This document shows positions 52,459 through 61,562 of a stretch of 64,000 bases of DNA, piece after piece. Position 1 is the stretch's first letter. Every line of letters begins with the position of its first letter. The DNA is from Streptomyces broussonetiae (lineage in GTDB: Bacteria; Actinomycetota; Actinomycetes; Streptomycetales; Streptomycetaceae), in assembly GCF_009796285.1 (NCBI RefSeq), contig NZ_CP047020.1, positions 7,812,001-7,876,000 of the forward strand. The letters are read 5' to 3'. The notes beneath the pieces were generated by a model. That model saw only the letters and a program-made list of their open reading frames with translations, was not told where the DNA came from and searched no databases. A program made the translations under genes and the position numbers.

Positions 52459-53726
52459 GCGACACTCACCGCCGTTCCGCGCGCGAGCGGACCGAACAGC
52501 AGGGTCGCGACGGGCGGCACCTGGTCGGCGGGGACGTCCAGGACGGGGGCCACGAGTGAGCCGACGGCCCGCTGCTCGGCCCGGGTGGCGGACACGTTGA
52601 CACCTCCGGGGAGTGCGCCGGAGGAACCTCCGGCCGACGTACCGTCGTCGAGATGAGGTTTCGGGCCGGGCACCTGAGGATGCGGCAGGCCACGGCAGTT
52701 GGGGCCGGACCGCTCGCCGTACACCGGCTCCTCACCGGGCTGGTACGCCCCTTGCGGCCGGACGACTTCGAGGGTGATCCGCATCTCGCCGCCCCGGAAC
52801 GCGTCCTCCGAGGCCTTCTCCTGCCGGACCAGGCCCGTCAGCAGGCATGGGTACTCGGGGGAGTAGCGGGCGAACAGCTCCAGCGTGGGGCGGGAGACCC
52901 GGCCCAGCGTGATCAGCCGGTCGCCGTTCTCGGACAGGAAGCCGTTCGCCGTGTCCGCCACGGAAGCGGTGGAGCGGAGCGCGGCGGCCAGCTGGTCCTT
53001 CTTGTCGACGATCGTGCGGCTGGTGGTGACCGTGTTGCGCAGGATGCGTATCAGGTCGGGCGCGGCGTCGCCGTACACCTCGGCGACGTCCGCGAACCGC
53101 GAGATGTCCTCCTTGAGGGAGGGCATGTGCGGGTTGAGACGGCGCAGATACCCCTCGACGCGGGTGAGGTTGTCCCCGATCCGGTCGCCGCGGCCCTCCA
53201 GCGCGGTGGCGAACGCCGAGAGCGTGGCGTTGAGTTCCCCCGGCTGGACCGTGCGCAGCAGCGGCAGCAGGTCGTTCATCAGCTGCTGCACCTCGATGCC
53301 GACCTTCGTGCGGTCCTGGGTGATGACGTCTCCGGCGCGGATGGGCCGAGCCGACGACCGCGCAGAGTGCGGGGGCGGGACCAGGTCGACGTACTTCTCG
53401 CCGAACAGCGTCTTGGGCAGCAGGCGGGCGTGCACGTCCGAGGGGATGTACGGGACGTACCGGGGATCGAGCGCGATGTCGAGCGTGGCCTTCGTGCCGT
53501 CCGCGTGCACCTCGCGCACCTCGCCGACCAGCCGCCCGCGCAGCTTGACGTCCGCGCGTGGATCGAGCTGGTTGCCGAGGGTGCCGGCCTGAAGGGTGAT
53601 GGGCACGACGGACGTGAACGCCTGCTGGTAGACGGCCACCGCGAGCGACAGCAGCAGCGCGAGCACGGCGAGGAAGGCGATGCCGTACAGCCTGAGTCTC
53701 ATTCTCTGTATGCGCACCGCTCTCAC
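52455..53726 (-). CDS. mceA: MCE-family protein MceA
   Basis: This 423-aa first MCE subunit has an anchor helix (YGIAFLAVLALLLSLAVAVY), the MCE domain (VPITLQAGTLGNQLDPRADV, KLRGRLVGEVREVHADGTKA, LFGEKYVDLVPP), a helical barrel region and a Pro/Gly-rich end. The GTG at 53726 overlaps the yrbEB stop; an ATG at 53702 is a shorter option. Confidence 0.9.
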   Translation of the reverse strand: MRAVRIQRMRLRLYGIAFLAVLALLLSLAVAVYQQAFTSVVPITLQAGTLGNQLDPRADVKLRGRLVGEVREVHADGTKATLDIALDPRYVPYIPSDVHARLLPKTLFGEKYVDLVPPPHSARSSARPIRAGDVITQDRTKVGIEVQQLMNDLLPLLRTVQPGELNATLSAFATALEGRGDRIGDNLTRVEGYLRRLNPHMPSLKEDISRFADVAEVYGDAAPDLIRILRNTVTTSRTIVDKKDQLAAALRSTASVADTANGFLSENGDRLITLGRVSRPTLELFARYSPEYPCLLTGLVRQEKASEDAFRGGEMRITLEVVRPQGAYQPGEEPVYGERSGPNCRGLPHPQVPGPKPHLDDGTSAGGSSGALPGGVNVSATRAEQRAVGSLVAPVLDVPADQVPPVATLLFGPLARGTAVSVA

Positions 53727-54547
53727 CCCGCTATCCGTACGGTCGTGGTGGCGCCCCAGATCGCGAGGCTCAGGAAGAAGTCCAGGACGTTGACGGCGAC
53801 GATCGAGGTCCGCACCGCACGGCCCACCGCGACGCCCACGCCCGCCGGGCCGCCGCTCGCGTGGTAGCCGTAGTAGCAGTGCACCAGGATGATCAGCACG
53901 GCGAAGACGATCACCTTGCCGAAGGACCAGAACACGTCGACGGGCGGCAGGTACTGGTGGAAGTAGTGGTCGTACGTGCCCGTCGACTGCCCGTAGTAGC
54001 CGGTGGTGATGGTGCGGGCGGCCAGGTACGAGGACAGCAGCCCGATCACGTACAGCGGGATCACCGCGACGAAGCCGGCGATCATCCTCGTCGTCACCAG
54101 GAACGGCAGCGACGGGACGCCCATCACCTCCAGCGCGTCGGTCTCCTCACTGATCCGCATCGCACCGAGCTGCGCGGTGAACCCGGCGCCGACCGTCGCG
54201 GACAGAGCGAGCCCGGCCACCAGCGGGGCGATCTCCCGGGTGTTGAAGTACGCCGACAGGAACGCCACGAAGTTGGAGGTGCCGAGCTGGTTGAGGGCCG
54301 CGTAGCCTTGGAGGCCGACCTCGGTGCCGGTGAAGAAGGACAGGAACGCGATCACGCCGACCGTGCCGCCGACGACGGCGAGTGCGCCGCGCCCGAAGCT
54401 CACCTCGGCGAGCAGCCGCAGCACCTCCTTCTTGTAGCGGCGCAGGGTGCGGCCCGTCCAGGCCAAGGAGCGTCCGTAGAAGGACAGTTGGGCGCCCAGC
54501 TCTTCGAGTGAGCGCAAGGGGCGATCGAGGACTTTTTGAGGTCTCAT
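53723..54547 (-). CDS. yrbEB: MlaE/YrbE-type ABC permease (B subunit)
   Basis: This 274-aa lipid ABC permease has about five helices. The MlaE region reads LVAGLALSATVGAGFTAQLG, AMRISEETDALEVMGVPSLP, FLVTTRMIAGFVAVIPLYV, including the conserved E-x-D-A coupling loop. With YrbEA it forms the membrane dimer that couples ATP hydrolysis to Mce-tunnel lipid transport. It starts 3 bases after the yrbEA stop. Confidence 0.92.
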   Translation of the reverse strand: MRPQKVLDRPLRSLEELGAQLSFYGRSLAWTGRTLRRYKKEVLRLLAEVSFGRGALAVVGGTVGVIAFLSFFTGTEVGLQGYAALNQLGTSNFVAFLSAYFNTREIAPLVAGLALSATVGAGFTAQLGAMRISEETDALEVMGVPSLPFLVTTRMIAGFVAVIPLYVIGLLSSYLAARTITTGYYGQSTGTYDHYFHQYLPPVDVFWSFGKVIVFAVLIILVHCYYGYHASGGPAGVGVAVGRAVRTSIVAVNVLDFFLSLAIWGATTTVRIAG

Positions 54548-54550
54548 CGG

Positions 54551-55321
54551 CTAACCCCTCTGCGGGACGACCTGGAAGTACACCGCGGTCATCACGAAGT
54601 TGGTCACGAACAGCAACATGAAGGTGATCACCACGGACTGGTTGACGGCATCGCCCACGCCCTTGGGACCGCCCTGTGCGGTCAGCCCCTTGTACGAGGC
54701 GACGATCGCCGCGATGGCCCCGAACACGAGCGCCTTGACCTCTGCCGCCCACAGGTCGGACAGCTGCGCGAGGGTGGTGAAGGACGCCAGGTAGGCGCCG
54801 GGCGTGCCGTGCTGGAGGACGACGTTGAAGAAGTAGCCGCCCGCGACACCGACGACCGAGACGAGGCCGTTGAGGAGCACGGCCACGACCATCGACGCCA
54901 GCACGCGCGGTACGACGAGCCGGTGGATCGGGTCGATGCCGAGCACCTGCATCGCGTCGATCTCGTCCCGGATCTTGCGCGCCCCGAGGTCCGCGCAGAT
55001 CGCCGTGCCGCCCGCGCCCGCGATGAGCAGCGCGGTGACGATCGGCGAGGCCTCGCGCAGCACCGCGAGCACGGACGCGGCACCGGCGAAGGACTGCGCG
55101 CCGAGCTGCCGGGTCAGGCTGCCGATCTGCAGTGCGATGACCGCCCCGAAGGGGATCGAGACCAGTGCCGTCGGCAGGATCGTGACGCTTGCGACGAACC
55201 ACGCCTGCTGGATGAACTCCCGTGCCTGGAAGGGCCGTCGGGGCAGGGTCCGGACGACGTCCAGGGCCATCGCGAAGAGGTTGCCCGAGTGCCGGAGCGC
55301 ACCTGTCGGGGAGAGTCTCAT
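54551..55321 (-). CDS. yrbEA: MlaE/YrbE-type ABC permease (A subunit)
   Basis: This 256-aa partner of YrbEB has LAVLREASPIVTALLIAGAG, GTAICADLGARKIRDEIDAM, QVLGIDPIHRLVVPRVLASM. The EIDAMQVLGIDP stretch is the MlaE signature and ATPase-coupling loop. The ATG at 55321 overlaps the ATPase gene stop by 4 bases, so it is translationally coupled. Confidence 0.92.
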   Translation of the reverse strand: MRLSPTGALRHSGNLFAMALDVVRTLPRRPFQAREFIQQAWFVASVTILPTALVSIPFGAVIALQIGSLTRQLGAQSFAGAASVLAVLREASPIVTALLIAGAGGTAICADLGARKIRDEIDAMQVLGIDPIHRLVVPRVLASMVVAVLLNGLVSVVGVAGGYFFNVVLQHGTPGAYLASFTTLAQLSDLWAAEVKALVFGAIAAIVASYKGLTAQGGPKGVGDAVNQSVVITFMLLFVTNFVMTAVYFQVVPQRG

Positions 55322-56247
55322 GCGCTGCTCACCCCCGTCCCGCGCAGCTCTGCCTCCCGTCTCGCGATCGCCTCCCAGCGGGGCGGGCGGGTGATGCCGG
55401 GGCCGGGCAGCAGGCGGGGAGTCAGGTCCCGGACGCGTGGTCCCTCGTCGATTCGGGCCAGCTCCTGCTCGACCTGGGCCGCGTCCTTCTCCTCCGCCAT
55501 GCCGATCGGCCCCTGCATCCGGCCGTTCAGGAACTGCCGTACGACGGGCTCGTCACTGGTCAGCAGCTCCTCGCGGGGCCCGAACAGCACCAGCTCGCGC
55601 CGGAACAGCAGCCCGATGTTGTCCGGGACCTGGCGGGCCGAGGCGATGTCGTGGGTGACGATCAGGAAGGTCGCGTCGATCTGTGCGTTGAGGTCGACGA
55701 TGAGCTGGTTGAGGTAGGCCACGCGGACCGGGTCCAGGCCCGAGTCCGGCTCGTCGAACAGGATGATCTCCGGGTCGAGGACCAGGGCGCGGGCGAGCCC
55801 GGCCCGCTTGCGCATGCCACCGGAGATCTCGCCGGGCAGCTTCTCCTCGGCGCCGATCAGCCCGACCATGTCCATCTTCTCCAGCACGACGCGCCGGATC
55901 TCGCTCTCCGACTTGCGGGTGTGCTCGCGCAGCGGGAAGGCGATGTTGTCGTACAGGTTCATCGAGCCGAACAGCGCGCCGTCCTGGAACAGCACACCGA
56001 AAAGCTTTCGCACCTCGTACAGGTCGTGCTCACGGAGCCTGGTGATGTCCCGGCCCTGGATCGTGATGGAGCCGCGCTCCGGCTTCAGCAGCCCCACGAG
56101 CGTCTTGAGGAACACCGACTTGCCCGTCCCCGAGGGGCCGAGCATCACCGACACCTCCCCGGCGGGCAGCGTCAGCGAGACGTCCTGCCAGATGACCTGA
56201 TGGCCGAAGGACTTGGTCAGCCCTTCCACACAGATCTCGACACCCAT
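55318..56247 (-). CDS. mceG: Mce transport system ATPase (MlaF/MceG-type)
   Basis: This 309-aa ABC ATPase has Walker A GPSGTGKS (37-44), Q-loop LFQDGALFGSMN, signature ISGGMRKRAGLARAL (141-155) and Walker B IILFDEPDSGLDP (161-173). The H-loop is in VTHDIASARQVPDN. The C-terminal extension of about 60 residues is typical of MceG/Mkl. Mycobacteria encode this ATPase away from mce operons. Here it is the first gene of the operon, as in Streptomyces. Confidence 0.92.
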   Translation of the reverse strand: MGVEICVEGLTKSFGHQVIWQDVSLTLPAGEVSVMLGPSGTGKSVFLKTLVGLLKPERGSITIQGRDITRLREHDLYEVRKLFGVLFQDGALFGSMNLYDNIAFPLREHTRKSESEIRRVVLEKMDMVGLIGAEEKLPGEISGGMRKRAGLARALVLDPEIILFDEPDSGLDPVRVAYLNQLIVDLNAQIDATFLIVTHDIASARQVPDNIGLLFRRELVLFGPREELLTSDEPVVRQFLNGRMQGPIGMAEEKDAAQVEQELARIDEGPRVRDLTPRLLPGPGITRPPRWEAIARREAELRGTGVSSA

Positions 56248-56354
56248 CCGGTCCCACCCTTCGCCCGTGGAGCAGCTCCGACATCTGCTCTACGGGGAGG
56301 CGCGGGACGTCCGTCGCGACGACCGGGATTTTTTTCGGACGTGTTTACGGCGTG

Positions 56355-57404
56355 CTACGGCAGCTTCGGCGACGGCGTGCTCGAAGACGTCCTCGGGGCA
56401 GGGACAGGGGCGGAGAACGGAGCGGCCGGTACCGTCGGGGCCGGGGGCAGCGACGGGACTGACGAGGCGGCCGACCTCGTCGGCAGGTCCGGCACCTTGG
56501 GTACGCCGGGCAGCCGCGGGACCTGCGGCGCCGACAGCCCCGGGAGCGCGGATGAGGACACGCCCGGCAGGGACGGCACGGGCACCGGCAGCGGCCGGGA
56601 CTTCCCCCCGGTCGGTGAGGGCGTCCGACTCCGGGCGCCGGGCGCCGGGGGCGGGGAGGTGCGCGTCCTCAGGGTGAGCCCCCGGCCCGTGGCGTCGCTG
56701 CGCCGCACCTGCGCGTCGCTGGACACGGCCGGCCGCGGCGCCGCACCGTTCCCCTTCCCGCCCGCATTGAGCGCGTACGGCAGCACGAGCCCCGCCACCG
56801 CCAGGGTCGCCGCCGTCGAGGTCACCGCGACCACCTGGGCCTTGCCACCCCCGCGCAGCCGCCCGCGCCCGACCAGGAACATCACCAGCCCCAGCGTCCC
56901 GGCCAGCGAGGCGCGCAGCGTGCGCCGGGCCCGGGCGAGCAGCGACTCGACGGTCCGGTAGCTGAGCCCCATCCGCACGGCGACCTGACTCACGTCCAGG
57001 TCCTCGGACTTCAGCCGGAGTGCCTCCGCCTGCCGGGCGGGCAGCTCACCGCTGCGCACGGCGAGCCACTTCGCCTCGGCCCGGTCGCACACCGCTTCCT
57101 CGACGGGGACCGGGCCCGGCGCGACGAGCGTGGGGCGGCTGCCCACCTCGGCCTCTCGGTTGACCTGCCGGTACCGGTCGACGCACAGCCGCATCGTCAC
57201 CGTCGTCAGCCAGGCGCCGAGCCGCTCGTCGTCGAGGTCCGGGCGTTCCGCGGCCCGCAGCATCGCCTCGTGCACGGCGTCCTCGGCATCCTCGTGGCTC
57301 ATGGAGCGTCGCCGGGCCACCTTGAGCAGCTGCTCGCGATGGCTCCACATGCGCTGCCAACGCTCCTCGGCGGCCGCTGTGTCCGCAGGCATGTCCGTCG
57401 CCAT
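56355..57404 (-). CDS. ECF RNA polymerase sigma factor with membrane-spanning proline-rich tail
   Basis: This 349-aa protein has sigma region 2 (about 15-85: LLKVARRRSMSHEDAEDAVH, EAMLRAAERPDLDDERLGAW, LTTVTMRLCVDRYRQV) and region 4 (about 115-170: LPARQAEALRLKSEDLDVSQ, VAVRMGLSYRTVESLLARAR). It continues into hydrophobic segments (LAGTLGLVMFLVGRG and VVAVTSTAATLAVAGLVLPY) and a roughly 125-residue Ser/Pro-rich tail. The sigma factor is therefore likely tethered to the membrane with an external tail. No separate anti-sigma gene is adjacent. ATG at 57404 with AAGGGG six bases upstream; 108 bp separate it from the mce ATPase gene downstream. Confidence 0.85.
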   Translation of the reverse strand: MATDMPADTAAAEERWQRMWSHREQLLKVARRRSMSHEDAEDAVHEAMLRAAERPDLDDERLGAWLTTVTMRLCVDRYRQVNREAEVGSRPTLVAPGPVPVEEAVCDRAEAKWLAVRSGELPARQAEALRLKSEDLDVSQVAVRMGLSYRTVESLLARARRTLRASLAGTLGLVMFLVGRGRLRGGGKAQVVAVTSTAATLAVAGLVLPYALNAGGKGNGAAPRPAVSSDAQVRRSDATGRGLTLRTRTSPPPAPGARSRTPSPTGGKSRPLPVPVPSLPGVSSSALPGLSAPQVPRLPGVPKVPDLPTRSAASSVPSLPPAPTVPAAPFSAPVPAPRTSSSTPSPKLP

Positions 57405-57522
57405 GAGGGCCCCTTCGCACTCACCCGCCGGTCCTGTGCTTCCGGCGGATGGCGACATTACCGCTGAGTAGTCGCGGTTGTGGAGGGGGAGGCGCTCATC
57501 GTGTTCCAGCCGTTGCCGATGG

Positions 57523-58551
57523 TCACGGCCCCACGTCGGGCAGCACGCCGCCGCCGGGCAGCGCGAGAGTCGGCTCGGGGACGGGGACCAGCGGAGTCCC
57601 GGACGCCTTGGGCACGCCCGCCGCTGGGGACGGGCTGGGGGAGGGTGAGGCGGGCGGCGCCGACGACGTGGGCGAAGGGCCAGGGGCCGGCTCCCGGTCG
57701 TGCGACGACTTCGGCGGCGAGGGCTTCGGCCGCTGTGTGCGGGACGGCTTCGGCCGGTCCGACCGGGATCCGGTGGACGCGTCCGGCACCACGCGGTGTC
57801 CGGTCAGGTAGTACGCGAACCAGGCCTTGACGGTGCGTAGATAGGCGTCCGAGTGGTTGTAGCCCAGGATCGCCCGGTCCAGGTCGGCGGGGTTCGACAG
57901 GTCGCGGCCGCCCGCGCACAGGTAGCGGCCGGCGGCGAGCGCGGCGTCGTAGACGTTGTTCGGGTCCGACCGTCCGTCGCCGTTGCCGTCCGCGCCCCAG
58001 CGGGCCCAGGTGGACGGGATGAACTGCATCGGGCCGACCGCGCGGTCGTACACCGGGTCCCCGTCGTACGCGCCGCCGTCGGTGTCCGGCACGACGGCGA
58101 AGGCGCCGCCGGTCAGCCGCGGGCCGAGGATGGGCGTCACGGTCGTACCGTCCGGGGTCACCCGGCCACCCCATGCCTGCCCGGACTCCACCTGGCCGAT
58201 CGCGGCCAGCAGCTGCCAGCGCAGCCGGCAGCCGGGCGCGCTGCGCGCCAGTTCCTCCTCGGCACGCCGGTACGCGGCGAACACGGTCGCGGGCAGGGCG
58301 CCGCCGACCGTCGCTCCCGGTGCCGAGCCGTCTTTCCGTGTCCGCAGCGGGGGGAGGCCGGTGCGGTACGGGGTGTCGCCGGACACGCTGGCGCCGTGCC
58401 CGGCGGGCGCCGCCTTCCGCGCGGGCTGCGCGGCCTCGGCCGAGACCGCCCCCGGTGCCTGCGATGCGGTCAGCACGGCCATCGCCGCCGCCGCGATCGC
58501 CGCACCCCTGGCACCCCTCAGTGCTGCTCCCTTGAGTGCACGCGCTGTCAC
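57523..58551 (-). CDS. Secreted lytic murein transglycosylase (SLT-type)
   Basis: This 342-aa exported enzyme has a signal peptide (about 1-35, alanine-rich after ALKGAALRGARG). The transglycosylase domain (about 80-260) shows LLAAIGQVESGQAWGGRVTP with the catalytic Glu in VESG. VGPMQFIPSTWARWGADGNG, then DGRSDPNNVYDAALAAGRYL and ILGYNHSDAYL, complete the domain. It cleaves peptidoglycan glycan chains outside the cell. A Pro/Ser-rich tail of about 80 residues follows. It lies upstream of the membrane-tethered sigma gene on the same strand, 118 bp away. Confidence 0.9.
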   Translation of the reverse strand: MTARALKGAALRGARGAAIAAAAMAVLTASQAPGAVSAEAAQPARKAAPAGHGASVSGDTPYRTGLPPLRTRKDGSAPGATVGGALPATVFAAYRRAEEELARSAPGCRLRWQLLAAIGQVESGQAWGGRVTPDGTTVTPILGPRLTGGAFAVVPDTDGGAYDGDPVYDRAVGPMQFIPSTWARWGADGNGDGRSDPNNVYDAALAAGRYLCAGGRDLSNPADLDRAILGYNHSDAYLRTVKAWFAYYLTGHRVVPDASTGSRSDRPKPSRTQRPKPSPPKSSHDREPAPGPSPTSSAPPASPSPSPSPAAGVPKASGTPLVPVPEPTLALPGGGVLPDVGP

Positions 58552-58899
58552 TGTGCAGTCCCCTCCGTGGGTGAATCCGTCGTCCGCTCTACGCGGCCGG
58601 AGGGCGGGTCCGTCGCGCGGAACCGGGCGGATGGGGCGCGAGCCTCTTCGGGACCGGGGTACACACGCGTGTCCGTCAAGGTCTCACCAAGCGGTCGGGG
58701 CGGTCACCGACCCCGATCGCCGGCCCGCCCGACCTGCGCGTAAGGGAGGGCTGCGGACCACGACGCAACTGGTGGCGTCCTGCGTCGTCCATCGGCTGCG
58801 GGATGCGGAGGCTGACCTGGATACGGGCACTTCAACGGGCCTGCGGGGCAGGGGATAGCTGGCGTACACCGGGCCGGGACCAGTCTCAGGCGCCGAGCT
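58552..58899. other. Upstream region of the transglycosylase gene
   Basis: No gene supportable. It presumably contains the leftward promoter for the transglycosylase; no clear motif was found. The right edge meets an IS256 remnant. Confidence 0.4.
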
Positions 58900-59016
58900 T
58901 TGGGAGTGGCCGCGGGCGCGGATGGCCTTGCGGATGCGGGCGTTGACGCTCTCGATCGCGTTCGTGCTGCAGATGACCTTGCGGATCTCGACGTCGAGGG
59001 AAAGGAAGGGCACGAA
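58900..59016 (-). pseudogene. IS256-family transposase fragment
   Basis: Minus-strand translation FVPFLSLDVEIRKVICSTNA followed by IESVNARIRKAIRARGHSQ is the conserved block near the C-terminus of IS256 mutator-type transposases (STNAIESLN.R.RRA...RGHFP). Nothing else of the enzyme remains on either side. Confidence 0.8.
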
Positions 59017-59048
59017 CCCGGCTCGGGAGGCCGGCGACGGCAGCAGCG

Positions 59049-61562
59049 TCAGGCGTAGCCCTTGCGCTGTACGGCGCGCAGGGCCAGGGCGCCCAGTGGG
59101 ACGTTCAGCCAGAAGGTGAGCAGCCGGTAGACGAGCACGGCCGAGGTGGCTGCGCCGGCCGTGACGCCGAGCGCGGTGAGACCGGCGATGAGGCCGACTT
59201 CGAGGGCACCCAGTCCGCCGGGGACAGGAGCCGCGTTGGCGACGAGGCGTGCCGCCATGTAGACGGCGCCGGCCTGGACGAAGGGAAGACCACCGCCGAA
59301 CGCGCGCACGCTCAACACGAGTCCGACGACCTGGATGAGGGGCAGGCCCAGCGCGCCGGTGACGAGGAGAGCCAGCTTGGCGGGATCGGAGGCGACCCCC
59401 GTCACAGTCGACGCCGCCGCCCGCAGGAACGGCCACACCTTCTCGCGGAGGAAGCGCCGCCCGGCCGGGGTGACACCGAGCAGACCCCCTGCCGCGAGGG
59501 CCAGGGCGATGGCCGGCAGCACATACCGGCCTGCCGGCACGTGCAGGTGAACTCCGGTGTGGTGGCGTCCGGCCCAGGCGAAGAACCAGGCGGCGAGCAC
59601 GGCGTTGGAGACGGCGCTGACGAGACTCTGCAGGCCGACGGAGGCCGTGGCAGCCCCGGTCTCGATCCCCGTCTTCTGCAGGTAGCGCAGGTTGAGCGCC
59701 ATGCCGCCGACGTTGTTCGGGGTGATGCGGTTCAGGAACGAACTGGCGAACTGCACCTCGTACGTGGGGCCGAACGGCAACCTGGCCGGAATGGTGCCCA
59801 TTTGAAGGCAGGTGGAGAACACCTGGGAGATGAAGGTGACGGGCAGTGCCGCGAGCACCCACCACCAGTCGGCCTTTCGCAACGCGGCCACCACCGCTGA
59901 GGCACTGGCGAACTGCGGCAGCACCAAGTGCAGGACAAGGAATGCACCGACCAGGCCGAAGATGGTCTTCCAGGTGAAGCGCGCGAGGGGCGCGAGGGGA
60001 GCGGGCTCGGCGCCGGTCGCCTCCACGACCGCGGCAGAGAGGTCACGCAGCAGGCTCGGGCGGCCGCCGGGCCGTACCGTACGCCGCTTGGTACCCGCTC
60101 CCGCCGCACGAGCGCGGGCCTGGTCGTACCGGGCGACCTCGCGCCGTGCGGGGCCGAGCAGCGCGAGCGGCTGCAGGTAGGGCAGGGCGGTCGCCAGCAG
60201 CGGCGGCCCGAGGCCGGCCAGCGCACACTGGGTGGCGCGCGGCACCCCGATGCGTGTCGCGGTGGTGGCCAGCAGTTCGGCAATGTCGCTGCCGAGCGCG
60301 TCGGGCGTGGCGCCCAGCCGGGCGCGTGCGAACGCGATGAGCCGGGACGCACCGTCCGGCTCGACGAGGATGTGTTCCGGGCGGAGCGCCCGGTGCGCCA
60401 GTCGGTGCTTTTGGAGGCGGGCCACGGACGTCCATACGCCGGTGAGTATCTGGTCGGTGATCTCCTCGCCCGGGAACGCGGACAGCGGACGGGCGGCGTG
60501 CTCGATCGTCACCAGGAGTGCGCCGCCCTTGTCCACCGGGTACGCGATCACCGGCTCGGCCGCCCGGGCGCCGGTACGGCCTGCGAACACGAGCATGAGG
60601 AGTTCGTGCTCGACCGCGGCGAGTGGGGTATGCGCGTCCGTGTCGCTGGGATGGCGCAGCAGCGCGAGCCGGGCCAGCCGGTGGAAGAGGTCGCGGTTGC
60701 GGTCCTCGGGGCCGAGCACCTGTACCGTGAGTCGCGCACCGGTGGTGGTCTCGGCGCCGTAGCCGGCCCCTTCCCCGGAGCGCTGATCCGGTGGCGGCGT
60801 TTCCCGCAGCGCGGCGAGCGGGATCCCGCACGCAACGAGTGCGTCGGCGACCGCCTGCGGGGCCGGCCGGTCCGCCGGGGCTCCGGCCAGCAGCAGCACG
60901 GCAGATCCGGCCACACCTCCTAGGGCGAGCGCGCCGACTGCCTCAAGTGGCATGATGGCGGCGGCTGTGATGCTCAGCCCGGCGCACCCGACGGTCAGCG
61001 TCCACCACGTCCGCCGCAGACGCGCCTCCAGCCACGGACCTGCCGCCACGACCGCCGCAGCGCAGGCGGCCAGATACGCTGCCGGCGGCCAGCCGGCATC
61101 CACCAGCGCGCCCCGCCCCACCAGCACCTGCGGCCATACGCCTGGTCTGCTACGCGTCATGGCCAGGTGGGTGACGGGCCACGAAAGCAGCGCGCCCAGC
61201 GCCGCCGCGGGCACGATCCGGAGAATCGCGTCGCCGCGCCGCCGGGCGACCAGCACGCCGACGGCCACCACCGGCGCGACGACAGCGACCACCTGCACCG
61301 CCCCGACGACACCATCGCGCAATCCCGGCGGTAGCGCGGTCGCCGCGTCGAGCAGCGCCTGCTGCATCCTGCGGGTGGGTGCGAGCGCCGTGACGGCCGG
61401 CAGCACCGTCACCACCAGCACGGCGCCGGAGACGAGCAGCCGCGACAGATCGGCCGCCCGGCGCACCTGGCGCGGCGGCGGAGCGTCGATCACCGGCGTT
61501 GCCGCGGTCTGAGCGTCTCCGGCAGCAACGGAGAGTGGGAGGATGCCAGGGCGTTCATTCAC
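59049..61562 (-). CDS. UPF0104/lysylphosphatidylglycerol-synthase-TM protein fused to a kinase-like domain
   Basis: This 837-aa membrane protein has three parts. Residues about 30-260 carry about six helices. Residues about 265-460 look like a degenerate protein-kinase fold (LVTIEHAARPLSAFPGEEIT, then VARLQKHRLAHRALRPEHIL, VEPDGASRLIAFARARLG, echoing the HRD and DFG regions; the HRD Asp is Ala). Residues about 525-835 are the UPF0104 flippase-like domain (SFLNRITPNNVGGMALNLRY, PVPGGLGALEVGLIAGLTAL). The product probably moves or shields an envelope lipid. GTG at 61562 was chosen because the upstream reading frame is not protein-like; its ribosome site is weak. Confidence 0.8.
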   Translation of the reverse strand: MNERPGILPLSVAAGDAQTAATPVIDAPPPRQVRRAADLSRLLVSGAVLVVTVLPAVTALAPTRRMQQALLDAATALPPGLRDGVVGAVQVVAVVAPVVAVGVLVARRRGDAILRIVPAAALGALLSWPVTHLAMTRSRPGVWPQVLVGRGALVDAGWPPAAYLAACAAAVVAAGPWLEARLRRTWWTLTVGCAGLSITAAAIMPLEAVGALALGGVAGSAVLLLAGAPADRPAPQAVADALVACGIPLAALRETPPPDQRSGEGAGYGAETTTGARLTVQVLGPEDRNRDLFHRLARLALLRHPSDTDAHTPLAAVEHELLMLVFAGRTGARAAEPVIAYPVDKGGALLVTIEHAARPLSAFPGEEITDQILTGVWTSVARLQKHRLAHRALRPEHILVEPDGASRLIAFARARLGATPDALGSDIAELLATTATRIGVPRATQCALAGLGPPLLATALPYLQPLALLGPARREVARYDQARARAAGAGTKRRTVRPGGRPSLLRDLSAAVVEATGAEPAPLAPLARFTWKTIFGLVGAFLVLHLVLPQFASASAVVAALRKADWWWVLAALPVTFISQVFSTCLQMGTIPARLPFGPTYEVQFASSFLNRITPNNVGGMALNLRYLQKTGIETGAATASVGLQSLVSAVSNAVLAAWFFAWAGRHHTGVHLHVPAGRYVLPAIALALAAGGLLGVTPAGRRFLREKVWPFLRAAASTVTGVASDPAKLALLVTGALGLPLIQVVGLVLSVRAFGGGLPFVQAGAVYMAARLVANAAPVPGGLGALEVGLIAGLTALGVTAGAATSAVLVYRLLTFWLNVPLGALALRAVQRKGYA

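Noticed and set aside
50258..52465. A 735-codon reading joining mceC to text upstream of its ATG
   Set aside because: The upstream 350 residues are an off-frame reading of mceB. The ATG at 51421 with ATGA overlap and the MCE layout fix the true start.
57458..58174. 238-codon frame opposite or overlapping the transglycosylase gene
   Set aside because: It is an Arg/Pro-rich off-frame shadow; the transglycosylase frame has the signal peptide and catalytic motif.
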